Assembly: GCF_032878955.1 (NCBI RefSeq)
Contig: NZ_CP043839.1
Span: forward strand, 3,596,001 to 3,660,000
DNA length: 64,000 nt
Reading direction: 5' to 3'
Source of the DNA: Butyricimonas paravirosa
Lineage (GTDB): Bacteria > Bacteroidota > Bacteroidia > Bacteroidales > Marinifilaceae
Shown: in pieces, positions 7,852 through 15,306 of the stretch
How positions within the stretch are numbered: position 1 is the stretch's first letter
How the letters are laid out: each line of letters starts with the position of its first letter
Notes under the pieces: generated by a model
What the model was told of the DNA's origin: nothing
The model's database searches: none
The model's input: the letters and a program-made list of their open reading frames with translations, nothing else
Made by a program: the position numbers and the translations under genes

Positions 7852-8001
7852 ATGTTTAGCGATACGGAATTAGATGATTATAGAAAAGAATTTAGAAAAA
7901 TAGGACTCTCATTCACTGATGAAGAGATGCGTGAAATATTAGGTTATTTATATGTTTATGGGAGTATGATGTATGATATGTTGGATAATGAATTAGTTTA
8001 A
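7852..8001 (+). CDS. small acidic hypothetical protein, 49 aa
   Basis: ATG at 7852, TAA at 7999-8001. It is an acidic, helical product (MFSDTELDDYRKEFRKIGLS to YDMLDNELV). It ends 2 nt before the large serine recombinase start, so translational coupling is likely. It may be a recombination directionality factor or other accessory of the recombinase, but nothing in the sequence proves this. Confidence 0.55.
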   Translation: MFSDTELDDYRKEFRKIGLSFTDEEMREILGYLYVYGSMMYDMLDNELV

Positions 8002-8003
8002 TT

Positions 8004-9563
8004 ATGATGAGGGTAAAGAAAACAGATACTTCCAAAGACAGAGTTGCGGTTATTTGGTGTCGAGTATCAACGAAAGAGCAATTTAAAAATAATTGTAGTA
8101 TAGATGTACAAAAGAAAGAATGTAGAGAATACGCAACGCAGCACAATATTCAAGTAATTGGAGAATATGAGGGGAAAGGTGAAAGTGCCAAAACAACCAA
8201 TGGACGGCAATTTCAAGAAATGTTGAAAGTTGTAACATCAAATAAGAAAGTCAATACAATCTTAGTTCGTACTTATGACCGCTTCTCTCGTACGGGAGGA
8301 GAGGGAATTGTGGTTAAAGAAATGTTGCGGAAACGAGGAGTAGATTTGATAGCAGTTGCTCAACCTGTTGAAAAGAATACTCAGGGAGAGTTTTTAGAAG
8401 ACTTGTATTTAATATTAAGTAAGTTTGATAATTCTCAACGGCGAGACAAATGTTTAGCGGGAATTAAGGGATGTATGGAACGGGGGGATTGGTGTTGTCG
8501 AGTTCCGATGGGGTTTTCTCGGAAAAAGGTAGATAAAAGACATATAATCACGGTTAATGAAACGGGTAAAATATTACGAGAGGCATTTTTGTGGAAAGCG
8601 AATGAAAATATAACTAGTGATGAGATTATGAGACGATTAAATCGGAGGGGTGTTTTTATAAAGAAGTCGCAATTAAGTGAGATGTTCCGGAATAAGTTTT
8701 ACTGTGGGATGATTCGACATTGGTCGTTAGGCGAGGATTGGATAAGGGGAAATCAAGAAATTCTTATAGAACCGGAAATCTTTGATAAGGTCAATCGAAA
8801 GATGAACGAGGGGCATTTAGCTGGGTATGAGAAACAGGAAAGCAATAACTTCCCATTAAAAGGTCACGTTTTCTGTCCAGATTGTCATAGACCGTTTACG
8901 GCTTATACAGTGAAGAAAAAAAATCGGGATTATTACAAGTGTAACACGAAAGGTTGTTGTCATAATCGGGCTGCCGATGTGATGCACCAGAAGTATATAA
9001 ACTTATTGTCTGATTATCGAATCCCTAAATGTCTGTTCCCGATACTTCAACGAGTTTTTACGAAAGTTTTTTGGGAAAACAATCAACGGGAGAAGGAAGA
9101 AATTAAATCTTTGAATATCCGTTTGACCGATTGTGAGGTTAAGGCAAAGGCAGTTCGTTTGCGTTATGGCTTGGGTGAAATTGATAAGGAAATTTATGAC
9201 GATACGATGAATGTCTTGGAAGAACAAAAAGATGAGATAGAACAAAATTTAGAGCTATACAAAAATAAATTATCGAACCTTGACCGCTATACAACAAAGG
9301 TACTTAAAATGTCTTGTAAATTAGGGGATTTGTGGCAAAAAGGAAATGCAAGAGTTTGCCAAAAGCTCCAAAATTTGGTCTTTCCACAGGGTATTGAATG
9401 GGATGATAAAAATGATGATTATCGAACTTTTTCGGAGAATGAAGTATTCCGGTTATTTCGTAAAATATCAACGACTTACAAGTATGAAAGTAAAAAAAAT
9501 ACTCCACTTTCCAGTGAAGTATCCGCTTTAGTGGAGAATAACGGAAACTCGTTTTTATGGTAA
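8004..9563 (+). CDS. large serine recombinase
   Basis: A 519-residue protein with all parts of a large serine integrase. The catalytic domain is at about 13-150, with CRVSTKEQ giving nucleophile Ser22, and TYDRFSRTGGEG. A recombinase domain follows (RVPMGFSRKK ... NKFYCGMIRHW). The zinc ribbon has Cys291, Cys294, Cys313 and Cys318. A coiled-coil segment lies at about 360-430. Such enzymes integrate and excise mobile DNA by double-strand exchange at short attP/attB sites. It sits 45 kb from the tyrosine integrase, so the element carries two full integration systems. ATG codons lie at 8004 and 8007. Confidence 0.93.
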   Translation: MMRVKKTDTSKDRVAVIWCRVSTKEQFKNNCSIDVQKKECREYATQHNIQVIGEYEGKGESAKTTNGRQFQEMLKVVTSNKKVNTILVRTYDRFSRTGGEGIVVKEMLRKRGVDLIAVAQPVEKNTQGEFLEDLYLILSKFDNSQRRDKCLAGIKGCMERGDWCCRVPMGFSRKKVDKRHIITVNETGKILREAFLWKANENITSDEIMRRLNRRGVFIKKSQLSEMFRNKFYCGMIRHWSLGEDWIRGNQEILIEPEIFDKVNRKMNEGHLAGYEKQESNNFPLKGHVFCPDCHRPFTAYTVKKKNRDYYKCNTKGCCHNRAADVMHQKYINLLSDYRIPKCLFPILQRVFTKVFWENNQREKEEIKSLNIRLTDCEVKAKAVRLRYGLGEIDKEIYDDTMNVLEEQKDEIEQNLELYKNKLSNLDRYTTKVLKMSCKLGDLWQKGNARVCQKLQNLVFPQGIEWDDKNDDYRTFSENEVFRLFRKISTTYKYESKKNTPLSSEVSALVENNGNSFLW

Positions 9564-9682
9564 TGGTTTGGTTATTAGTATATTATTTTGTTTCAGTTTT
9601 TTCTGTTTGCAATCTTTGTTTCAGTTTTATTCCTTTTGCTAATTGGGATTAATTGTTTTATAATTAATATTTTATCTTGTCC

Positions 9683-9712
9683 TTTCTGTTGATCTGATCT
9701 TTTGTATTTTTG
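9683..9712 (+). promoter_or_regulatory. promoter of the 170-aa membrane protein gene
   Basis: TATTTTTG at 9705-9712 matches the -7 TAnnTTTG element, with a weak TTTC -33 element at 9683-9686 and 18-nt spacing. The -7 box is upstream of 9735 but downstream of an alternative ATG at 9702, which decides the start at 9735. Confidence 0.55.
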
Positions 9713-9734
9713 TAATAAACTAAAAAATGAACTT

Positions 9735-10247
9735 ATGAGATCGGTGTATGATTTTTCGTTAGCTGAATTGAAAAATTTGGATCAACAATCTTTCGAGTAT
9801 TTGATAAGTCAAGGGAACAGGAGTCTTGATGAGTCGATAAAATCGTCTTCAACTCTTTCCCATCGAGCGTATACTGTAATGGCATTCGTGTTCGCATTTT
9901 TTTCATTTGCAATGGAATCCGTGATAAATTCAGCTTGTTTGACGATAAAGGTTATTTTTACTCTTGTTTTTGTTACTTCTTTAGTTTCCTTATTTCTATC
10001 AGCAAAACCGTATAAAATAAAATATGCTGGACGCATTCCCGCTCAAATAAATCTTGAAGGTTGTTTACGACGAGGGGGAATGTCTTCCTATCATTATTTG
10101 CTTGCGGCGGAACTCTCTGCAATGAGACAAGATATTGAATTTAATAGAGCCTCATTGGAAAAGCGGACACGGTTATTTGTATTCGGATTGCTCATGTTTT
10201 TTATTAGCTATATTGTTATAATTGTACTCTCGATGTTTGGGGTGTAG
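9735..10247 (+). CDS. three-TM hypothetical protein, possible exclusion or defence effector
   Basis: A 170-residue protein. A soluble helical N-terminus (about 1-50) precedes two close TM helices (AYTVMAFVFAFFSFAM and VIFTLVFVTSLVSLFL). A soluble middle (about 95-140) and a C-terminal TM helix (LFVFGLLMFFISYIVIIVL) follow. The paired N-terminal helices recall SLATT-type membrane effectors, but no signature proves it. The gene has its own promoter and faces the minus-strand lysogeny operon. It is AT-rich compared with the phage structural genes, which fits horizontally acquired cargo. Confidence 0.75.
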   Translation: MRSVYDFSLAELKNLDQQSFEYLISQGNRSLDESIKSSSTLSHRAYTVMAFVFAFFSFAMESVINSACLTIKVIFTLVFVTSLVSLFLSAKPYKIKYAGRIPAQINLEGCLRRGGMSSYHYLLAAELSAMRQDIEFNRASLEKRTRLFVFGLLMFFISYIVIIVLSMFGV

Positions 10248-10371
10248 GATACTGGGGTGATCCTGTTCCGGGTTCTGGTGTTGGGCTAACGGGGATTTCG
10301 TCTTCGTAGCCTTTGATATTTTTATCTGATTTCATCTAATTATAGATAATGAATTGGACCATAATTATGAA

Positions 10372-10731
10372 TTAACTCATCAAGAATTCGTTAAAAAAAT
10401 TAAATAATCTAGAATCTTGAGTTAGAATTACATTGTATAGATCGATTAAAGCACTTGTGGGGTAGAATCGAGTATCAATATGGTTAGAATTTTCTCTACT
10501 TAATTCTAAAATTATATCCTTTTCATTGCTATCACTAACATATATTTGAAAAATACGATTTTTAAAATTTGTCGTATATACTCCATCTTTTGGGGGGGAG
10601 ATAAGATTATTTGTGGCAATGCTTGCGTCTTGCAAGACTAAATTAGGATGTCTTTGCCACAGTATTTTTCTATTTATTGTATCTCTTAAAAGTTTTGTAA
10701 TAACTTTAGATTCTTGTTCAATGAAGTTCAT
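10372..10731 (-). CDS. hypothetical protein, last gene of the lysogeny operon
   Basis: A 119-residue soluble protein beginning MNFIEQESKVITKLLRDTIN, mixed alpha/beta, without recognised motifs. Its ATG overlaps the stop of the upstream membrane-protein gene in a TAATG arrangement, so the two are translationally coupled and their products may work together. With the repressor upstream on the same strand, expression in the lysogen is expected. Confidence 0.75.
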   Translation of the reverse strand: MNFIEQESKVITKLLRDTINRKILWQRHPNLVLQDASIATNNLISPPKDGVYTTNFKNRIFQIYVSDSNEKDIILELSRENSNHIDTRFYPTSALIDLYNVILTQDSRLFNFFNEFLMS

Positions 10732-11255
10732 TATATTATATTTTTTAATTTTCGAAGTTGCTCTGTTGTATCAATAACTACAATTATTCTTCTGTATGCC
10801 TCATAGAGATCGTCATTGTTGGCATTGTGAATTAGTTTACGAATACATACGTATTTGTTGCGTGTCCTTTTTTCCTCTTCTTTCGTTAAAAAATCGCATT
10901 TATATAGAAATTTGAGTTGTTTAATTGCTTTTTTTGTAGGAATTGACCGTGGCGAATGAGATTTGAAAAAATCTAGTTTAGTCTTTAGTGAACTAAGGTG
11001 TAATCTTAATGTTTGTTTGTTTAGGTTTTTTATTTCATTGAGAAATAAGCTGTTGCGTGCCTTTAGTTCCTCTATTTCTCTTTCAGACAAATGTTTGAAG
11101 AGGATTTCTTTATTGGTTAAATTAACAGCCTTTTTCACCTTTGCTGTGAAAATGAATGTCAATATTGTAATTGAGAAGCCTGCGATGGAACATAAATTGC
11201 TGATATTGCCAAAGTCTGAGATGAATTCTAATATCATATTCACGCTATTTTCCAT
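10731..11255 (-). CDS. N-terminal TM, coiled-coil hypothetical protein
   Basis: A 174-residue protein with one hydrophobic segment at about 20-38 (LCSIAGFSITILTFIFTA). A long charged helical region follows (ILFKHLSEREIEELKARNSL and onward), and the basic C-terminus ends in DTTEQLRKLKNII. It is predicted as membrane-anchored with a cytoplasmic helical domain. It is coupled to the 119-residue gene downstream. No family is recognised; superinfection exclusion or abortive infection is a plausible but unproven role. Confidence 0.75.
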   Translation of the reverse strand: MENSVNMILEFISDFGNISNLCSIAGFSITILTFIFTAKVKKAVNLTNKEILFKHLSEREIEELKARNSLFLNEIKNLNKQTLRLHLSSLKTKLDFFKSHSPRSIPTKKAIKQLKFLYKCDFLTKEEEKRTRNKYVCIRKLIHNANNDDLYEAYRRIIVVIDTTEQLRKLKNII

Positions 11256-11373
11256 AGGATATTTGGGCTTGTTATATTTTTAGGGGTTAATGAATAAATT
11301 GTTTGTTTAGTAATATTTGTATTGTTTTTTTTCATTTTAGGCATTAAGTCTTTATATGAAAGTTGAACTTGTT

Positions 11374-11793
11374 TTATAATAATTGTTTTAAATGTTTTAT
11401 TGTTTCTCTACTTCGAGAGGGTAAAGCGGCTAGGTCTTCGTCGTTATATTTTTCAATATACTCTATTATTCCTGTTGGATACACGTTATGGTGTTTCAAG
11501 AATGTTCGGAGTGAAGTGGGAAGTTTGGTGAATAGAATAAGAGATTTTATTTCGGATTCTAGTAATTTGTATGTGGTTTTATAGTATGCTGCGCTGTTGT
11601 AGCGGATACAAATATTGATATAGTTGAAGAAAATGGTTAAACGTCTGAATCTTAAATCTCTTTTTACCGACTGCGGATCATAAAAACCTTTTTCTTGCAG
11701 AAGGTCCCAGTGTTCTGGGCAAGAAGATGAAGTGTGTTCTTTAAATCCATTCGATAAAAGAATATCTATTAATTGTTGTGAAGCTTTATACAT
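11374..11793 (-). CDS. hypothetical protein behind the repressor
   Basis: A 139-residue basic helical protein from the ATG at 11793 (MYKASQQLIDILLSNGFKEH). An upstream in-frame ATG at 11850 would overlap the repressor gene, so the shorter form is preferred. Conserved-looking features are FRRLTIFFNYINICIRY in the middle and SRSRETIKHLKQLL at the end. It follows the repressor by 25 nt and is probably in its operon. No function is assigned. Confidence 0.7.
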   Translation of the reverse strand: MYKASQQLIDILLSNGFKEHTSSSCPEHWDLLQEKGFYDPQSVKRDLRFRRLTIFFNYINICIRYNSAAYYKTTYKLLESEIKSLILFTKLPTSLRTFLKHHNVYPTGIIEYIEKYNDEDLAALPSRSRETIKHLKQLL

Positions 11794-11818
11794 GGTATAG
11801 GTGTTTAATACTTGGGTT

Positions 11819-12250
11819 TCATTTTTCCGAAAATCCGGCGGCATCGGCATTCATTGCATTTCCTTCCTGGGGGACAATAGGCTCCTTTACTTTTGAAGCT
11901 AGATTCTCGATAGTTTTTTGTTGTGAAAGAATTGCTTCTGCTTGATTTTTTATCAAGTCAAAAACTTCTCTGCTAAGAGTAATGTTGTCTGATTTATCTT
12001 CGTTGTGTATTTTCGGGTTGTTTGGTAGTAACATTTCGCCTTCTCCTGTTAATATCCATGTTATATTTATTTCAGGATATTTAGATAAAATATTAGCTAT
12101 TGTGTCGGATGTTAAGGCTGTATTTTTGGCTTTTCCTTTGAAATTAGCATAAGATGTATCTATTGTTGGGAAAAATTTTTCATAGCTAATATTGTAATAT
12201 TTAGCTATATACATAACTCTCTCTTTTATATTGGTTGTTTTTTTATCCAA
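11819..12250 (-). CDS. phage repressor, HTH type
   Basis: The HTH part reads TNIKERVMYIAKYYNISYEK and onward to PEINITWILTGEGEMLLPN. The WxLTGEGEML ending is typical of Bacteroidales phage repressors. A helical linker with a Gln-rich coiled segment (IKNQAEAILSQQKTIENLAS) follows. The reading frame extends to an ATG at 12364, but those 38 residues are hydrophobic and overlie the divergent early promoter. A TTG start at 12250 (143 aa) is therefore proposed, with Met at 12214 as another option. It heads a minus-strand operon and probably represses the early genes from 12312. Confidence 0.75.
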   Translation of the reverse strand: MDKKTTNIKERVMYIAKYYNISYEKFFPTIDTSYANFKGKAKNTALTSDTIANILSKYPEINITWILTGEGEMLLPNNPKIHNEDKSDNITLSREVFDLIKNQAEAILSQQKTIENLASKVKEPIVPQEGNAMNADAAGFSEK

Positions 12251-12258
12251 AATGCTTG

Positions 12259-12287
12259 TTTGTTGGTTAATAAATTCACTATATTTG
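12259..12287 (+). promoter_or_regulatory. early promoter (pR-like)
   Basis: TTTG at 12259-12262 and TATATTTG at 12280-12287, 17 nt apart, fit the Bacteroidales promoter consensus. It lies in the divergent region between the repressor and the first early gene at 12312. Repressor binding here would silence the lytic operon. Confidence 0.65.
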
Positions 12288-12311
12288 CAATACTGATTCG
12301 ACAGCAAGTTA

Positions 12312-12611
12312 ATGGAAACAGATAATAAAAACAATAGTAAAAAGTATGAAATTATGAAAGACAAAGACGAAATTTTAGAGGGTGATGCTTCGTTGGCGGA
12401 GATTCATGCTGACAGGGAGTTTGTGTCGGATATTATTCGACGGATGATACGTATACGTAATGAGGTTACAAATCACTTTGCTGAGCGTGGGGATTCTTTT
12501 AGATTTGATGGTAGGTTGACGTCGTTTAACACAAATATTGATGATACGATTTATCGCTTGAGCCGTATTGACGTTGAGTTGATGAAGATGGAGGTGAGTC
12601 ATGAAAAATAA
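12312..12611 (+). CDS. early protein, paralogue of the 38710 gene product
   Basis: A 99-residue acidic protein. The core DREFVSDIIRRMIRIRNEV followed by TNHFAERGDS, and the end LMKMEVSHEK, match the protein encoded at 38710-38973 (DKQFVENLMRRIARIRLEL, KNHFEKGKT, LIEMEVRHG). It is the first gene after the early promoter and overlaps the next gene by 11 nt. Function is unknown. In-frame ATGs at 12354 and 12360 are alternative starts. Confidence 0.75.
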   Translation: METDNKNNSKKYEIMKDKDEILEGDASLAEIHADREFVSDIIRRMIRIRNEVTNHFAERGDSFRFDGRLTSFNTNIDDTIYRLSRIDVELMKMEVSHEK

Positions 12612-13017
12612 AGTGACAATTTTTGTGGGACCAGCTCGTTCCGGTAAATCAATCCTAATACATTCATATATTGACGTCTGGGGAGGATTAAAAAAGATAG
12701 CTTATTGTGGTTGTCATACTGGGTACAAGCCGAAGATGTTGGAGTATATGAAAGATCGAGAGGTCCTTATATTAGATGATTTGCGTAAACGTGATTTTTT
12801 CAAATTATTAGATGGTGTCTTGAATTATGGGATTGAGAATGTGAAGCCGATTTTTGTTTTGACGAACGATATGCCGAAGTATGAAAAATTGGCAAAGTAT
12901 GATTTTGTACAAGTATTTGAGTTTACCCCGGCCAAATGCGTGTATCCGGGGGAATGCAGTATGGAACTTTGTGAGGTATTTTCTAACGTGAGAAGATCAA
13001 TGGAATATGGAAAATAA
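12601..13017 (+). CDS. small P-loop NTPase
   Basis: A 138-residue protein with Walker A GPARSGKS at 10-17, Walker B VLILDDL with Asp59-Asp60, and a sensor-like FVLTNDMP (Asn89). At 138 residues it is a minimal ATPase core with no extra domain. A Cys/His cluster (CGCHTG, 36-41) sits after the first helix. Early-gene position suggests a role in replication or DNA handling. Zot-like or DnaC-like ancestry cannot be decided by eye. Confidence 0.8.
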   Translation: MKNKVTIFVGPARSGKSILIHSYIDVWGGLKKIAYCGCHTGYKPKMLEYMKDREVLILDDLRKRDFFKLLDGVLNYGIENVKPIFVLTNDMPKYEKLAKYDFVQVFEFTPAKCVYPGECSMELCEVFSNVRRSMEYGK

Positions 13018-13219
13018 AGATTTAGAAAAAATTAAAAAATGGCTCCCGAAAGGCTACGGGAAGAGAGTGCAGGAAATGACAGGAAAAAGTCTTGTTGTAA
13101 TTTATAATGTGGTTAGTGGTAAGGCAAAAAATGAATCAATTTATAATGCTTTATTAAAGTTAGCTCTTGAGAATAAAGCAGAGGTTGAAAGAAGGAAATC
13201 ATTATTATCAACGCTTTAA
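13007..13219 (+). CDS. small HTH-like early protein
   Basis: A 70-residue basic protein (LPKGYGKRVQEMTGKSLVVI and onward to a Lys-rich C-terminal helix). The spacing of KRVQEMTGKSLVVIYNVVSGKAKN resembles a Cro-like HTH with a recognition helix at about 30-40. It overlaps the ATPase gene by 11 nt. A role as early DNA-binding regulator is inferred. Confidence 0.65.
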   Translation: MENKDLEKIKKWLPKGYGKRVQEMTGKSLVVIYNVVSGKAKNESIYNALLKLALENKAEVERRKSLLSTL

Positions 13220-13227
13220 AAACAAAT

Positions 13228-13264
13228 AATCCCGCTTATCGTCTGGACAACTTTCAGCGGGATT
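13228..13264 (+). terminator. hairpin after the first early genes
   Basis: AATCCCGC (13228-13235) pairs perfectly with GCGGGATT (13257-13264) around a 21-nt loop. Only a weak T run follows, and the next gene starts 15 nt later. It is more likely an attenuator than a full terminator. Confidence 0.45.
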
Positions 13265-13278
13265 TAATCCTAAAGATT

Positions 13279-13845
13279 ATGAGAACAAATGTAGACAATT
13301 TTAGAGAAGGTTCCAATATTCCGGCGGGGATATTTCGGGGGACAGAGGTTTTTGCTTGTGATAACGTGATCTACGCAATTCATGAGGGACAACGGATGCG
13401 GTTTGAAGAATTGCCTGGTAAGGAAAAGAGACAGTTCCTTGACGAGTATTTAATGGATAAGGAAGGACAACGTTTTATCCGGGATGCGTTTGGGATTGTG
13501 GGGTTTGAAAGTGGATTTAAAAAGTGGTTATTCTGTAAGTTCGGGAGCCTTGATGGTGATCCGGATATGGTGGATGGGAAGATAACCCCGGACGTGTATA
13601 ATTCAGCGTGTGGGCGGACGGATTGCCCCGGACGGGGAAAGTTTTGTGGCGTGGGAGCGGGATTAAAGGGGTATGAGGTAGACACGTTGCGGGAAGTGAT
13701 GGCGGGGAGGACAATGAATGAGGTTGCGGATCGTTTGTGTGTGTCTGTTGCAACGGTGAAAAGTCGGGTTGAAAAGATGAAAGAACGACACGCCGTGACG
13801 AATGTTGTTGCGCTGGCCGTGATGGCAACGGAATTAGGAATTTGA
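13279..13845 (+). CDS. phage regulator with LuxR-type C-terminal HTH
   Basis: A 188-residue protein. The N-terminal 110 residues are of unknown fold. A Cys cluster follows (Cys111, Cys116, Cys123 in CGRTDCPGRGKFCG), then a GerE/LuxR-like HTH at about 129-188 (MAGRTMNEVADRLCVSVATV, KSRVEKMKERH). Early position and the HTH suggest it may activate later phage genes. The recurrent TTGTCCTTTA motif ahead of late genes is a possible target, but this link is speculative. Confidence 0.75.
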   Translation: MRTNVDNFREGSNIPAGIFRGTEVFACDNVIYAIHEGQRMRFEELPGKEKRQFLDEYLMDKEGQRFIRDAFGIVGFESGFKKWLFCKFGSLDGDPDMVDGKITPDVYNSACGRTDCPGRGKFCGVGAGLKGYEVDTLREVMAGRTMNEVADRLCVSVATVKSRVEKMKERHAVTNVVALAVMATELGI

Positions 13846-13897
13846 TAGGTTGTGTTTAATTCGTTTCGGGGCAAGTCGTGAGATTTCCCCCGGTTAT

Positions 13898-13999
13898 CAG
13901 GAGGAGCCGAGTGGATCGGTAAAATGTGAGAACCCGGGCTAGGCCGGAAATTTTGCTAACAGAAGCGGGTTCATGGGGGTTCGATTCCCTCCCTCCGGG
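13898..13999 (+). ncRNA. tRNA-like cloverleaf with enlarged anticodon arm
   Basis: CAGGAGG (13898-13904) pairs with CCTCCGG (13992-13998) with one mismatch, like an acceptor stem. A D-arm-like hairpin lies at 13906-13920 (GCCGA / TCGGT). GAACCCG / CGGGTTC (13930-13936, 13966-13972) forms a perfect 7-bp stem with a 29-nt loop. A T-arm follows with stem GGGGG / CCCTC and loop TTCGATT (13975-13991). No CCA is encoded. The 9-nt spacer before the third stem and its large loop are not canonical, so this is a degenerate tRNA, an interrupted tRNA or a tRNA-mimicking RNA. Confidence 0.45.
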
Positions 14000-14028
14000 C
14001 TAAGTTCCAAAACCTAAAAAGAAAAATT

Positions 14029-14118
14029 ATGAGATATTGTAGTACCACTTTTCTGATAGATAATCGTGAGGGGCCTCCATCGAGGTTCCCCACAAAATTC
14101 AAAAGCCTATGGAAATAA
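14029..14118 (+). CDS. possible 29-aa peptide
   Basis: ATG at 14029, TAA at 14116-14118. It is a short basic peptide (MRYCSTTFLIDNREGPPSRF...). Its last codons overlap the next start at 14109, which would allow coupling. A GGGGCCTC / GAGGTTCCCC hairpin lies within it. Coding is uncertain; the frame may only be a leader. Confidence 0.25.
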   Translation: MRYCSTTFLIDNREGPPSRFPTKFKSLWK

Positions 14119-14318
14119 GATTTGGTTGTATGGCTCCTCCTTTGTCACGACAATTACGGAAGTATGATATTGACAAAGAAAAGGTGAAAGAATTTCAAAG
14201 AGATAGCGATGCTATTTCTCGTTTATACATCCGGGGTGTTATCTGCGAGACTGTGAAGGGGCGAGCTTATCGGATGTTGTACAGGAAAATATGTGCTGAA
14301 ATTAAAAGTCAGGAATAA
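14109..14318 (+). CDS. hypothetical early protein, 69 aa
   Basis: A basic helical product (APPLSRQLRKYDIDKEKVKE ... RAYRMLYRKICAEIKSQE). It lies in a run of small plus-strand early genes and ends 1 nt before the next ATG. No motif is recognised. Confidence 0.65.
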   Translation: MEIRFGCMAPPLSRQLRKYDIDKEKVKEFQRDSDAISRLYIRGVICETVKGRAYRMLYRKICAEIKSQE

Positions 14319-14319
14319 A

Positions 14320-14535
14320 ATGAACGGAATTAATTTGGATATAAATATTCTTCGCCAGAATCTCGCTTTTATCCGTGAAGAGATCACGAGGATAACGGAA
14401 GTTAAAAAACAGTTGGAAACTGGTCCTGATGCGCGATCTGATGATGCAGTTAAGATTCTCGGAATCTACGAGGAAATACTTTCAAATCTGAATTCTTTGT
14501 TGAGATACGAGTATGATGCAGAAATGGATGGATGA
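14320..14535 (+). CDS. hypothetical coiled-coil early protein, 71 aa
   Basis: Start chosen at 14320 (MNGINLDINILRQNLAFIRE), immediately after the previous stop. An upstream ATG at 14293 would overlap that gene. The protein is helical with heptad-like Leu/Ile spacing and an acidic end (LRYEYDAEMDG). It overlaps the next gene by 23 nt. Function unknown. Confidence 0.65.
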   Translation: MNGINLDINILRQNLAFIREEITRITEVKKQLETGPDARSDDAVKILGIYEEILSNLNSLLRYEYDAEMDG

Positions 14536-15052
14536 TATGAGACAAGAGAGTGCAGATGATTTTATTCAAATGGCAAAAGATTTTGCCAAGGCGGAAAGAG
14601 AACTAGGTGTTCAAAAGTGGGTTTCTATCAGTATCGAACGTGTGGATAAGAACCGTAACAGGGAACAAATTTTCAGTTATGATTTGCCCCGTGAGGTTTA
14701 TGAACGTTGGGAGTGGGTAGTAAATTGGAGACGGGCCAAGCTTGTTTGCAAGTACCCGAAAGATCATGTGAATTGCTATTTTAGTTTTTATGACAAGCGT
14801 TTGGGGAATAATCCAAAGTTTATTTCAGACTTGAAAACTTTGGCTTCTGCAAAAGCGCAAGTCACGAAAGTACAACGGAAAATTGATGAGTATATTGTTT
14901 ATAACAAGGCGAATAATTTGTTTTTTGATGAAGATACCGATGAAGACTTGTTGAAAGCGAGAGAGAAACTCGCGATCAAGATGGCTAACGTGCAAGCGGC
15001 AGAAGACCGATTAAAACAAAAAATAAAACAGGTAAAGGAGAAAACGGTATGA
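14513..15052 (+). CDS. hypothetical early protein with C-terminal coiled coil
   Basis: A 179-residue protein. The N-terminal half contains WVSISIERVDKNRNREQIFS and several Trp residues (RWEWVVNWRRAK), suggesting a compact alpha/beta domain. From about residue 110 it is a charged coiled coil ending in EDRLKQKIKQVKEKTV. It overlaps the genes on both sides. Possibly a nucleic-acid-associated protein; nothing proves it. Confidence 0.7.
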   Translation: MMQKWMDDMRQESADDFIQMAKDFAKAERELGVQKWVSISIERVDKNRNREQIFSYDLPREVYERWEWVVNWRRAKLVCKYPKDHVNCYFSFYDKRLGNNPKFISDLKTLASAKAQVTKVQRKIDEYIVYNKANNLFFDEDTDEDLLKAREKLAIKMANVQAAEDRLKQKIKQVKEKTV

Positions 15053-15282
15053 ATAAAGATCGAAGAAAAAGATTGGAAGATTTATCAGAGCAGATTGATA
15101 TAATCAAAAATGAACTAGAGGAGATTCGGGATGAAGAACAAGAGGCACGTGATAATCTACCCGATAATTTACAGGAAAGCTCGAAAGCCGAGCGCATGGA
15201 TGAAATTATTCAAGCGATCGAGGAATCTATGGAATATTTGGAACAAGCCTGTGATGGTATTCAAGAGGCAATCCAGGGTTAA
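15049..15282 (+). CDS. small acidic coiled-coil protein, 77 aa
   Basis: A charged helical protein (DRRKRLEDLSEQIDIIKNEL ... IQAIEESMEYLEQACDGIQE) predicted to form a coiled coil. Its ATG overlaps the previous stop in an ATGA arrangement. Function unknown. Confidence 0.7.
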   Translation: MNKDRRKRLEDLSEQIDIIKNELEEIRDEEQEARDNLPDNLQESSKAERMDEIIQAIEESMEYLEQACDGIQEAIQG

Positions 15283-15306
15283 TAGTTGTAACTGCAAAAA
15301 CACGAT

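Noticed and set aside
12251..12364. ATG start of the repressor at 12364
   Set aside because: The added 38 residues are hydrophobic and unlike an HTH protein start, and the DNA there is the divergent early promoter.
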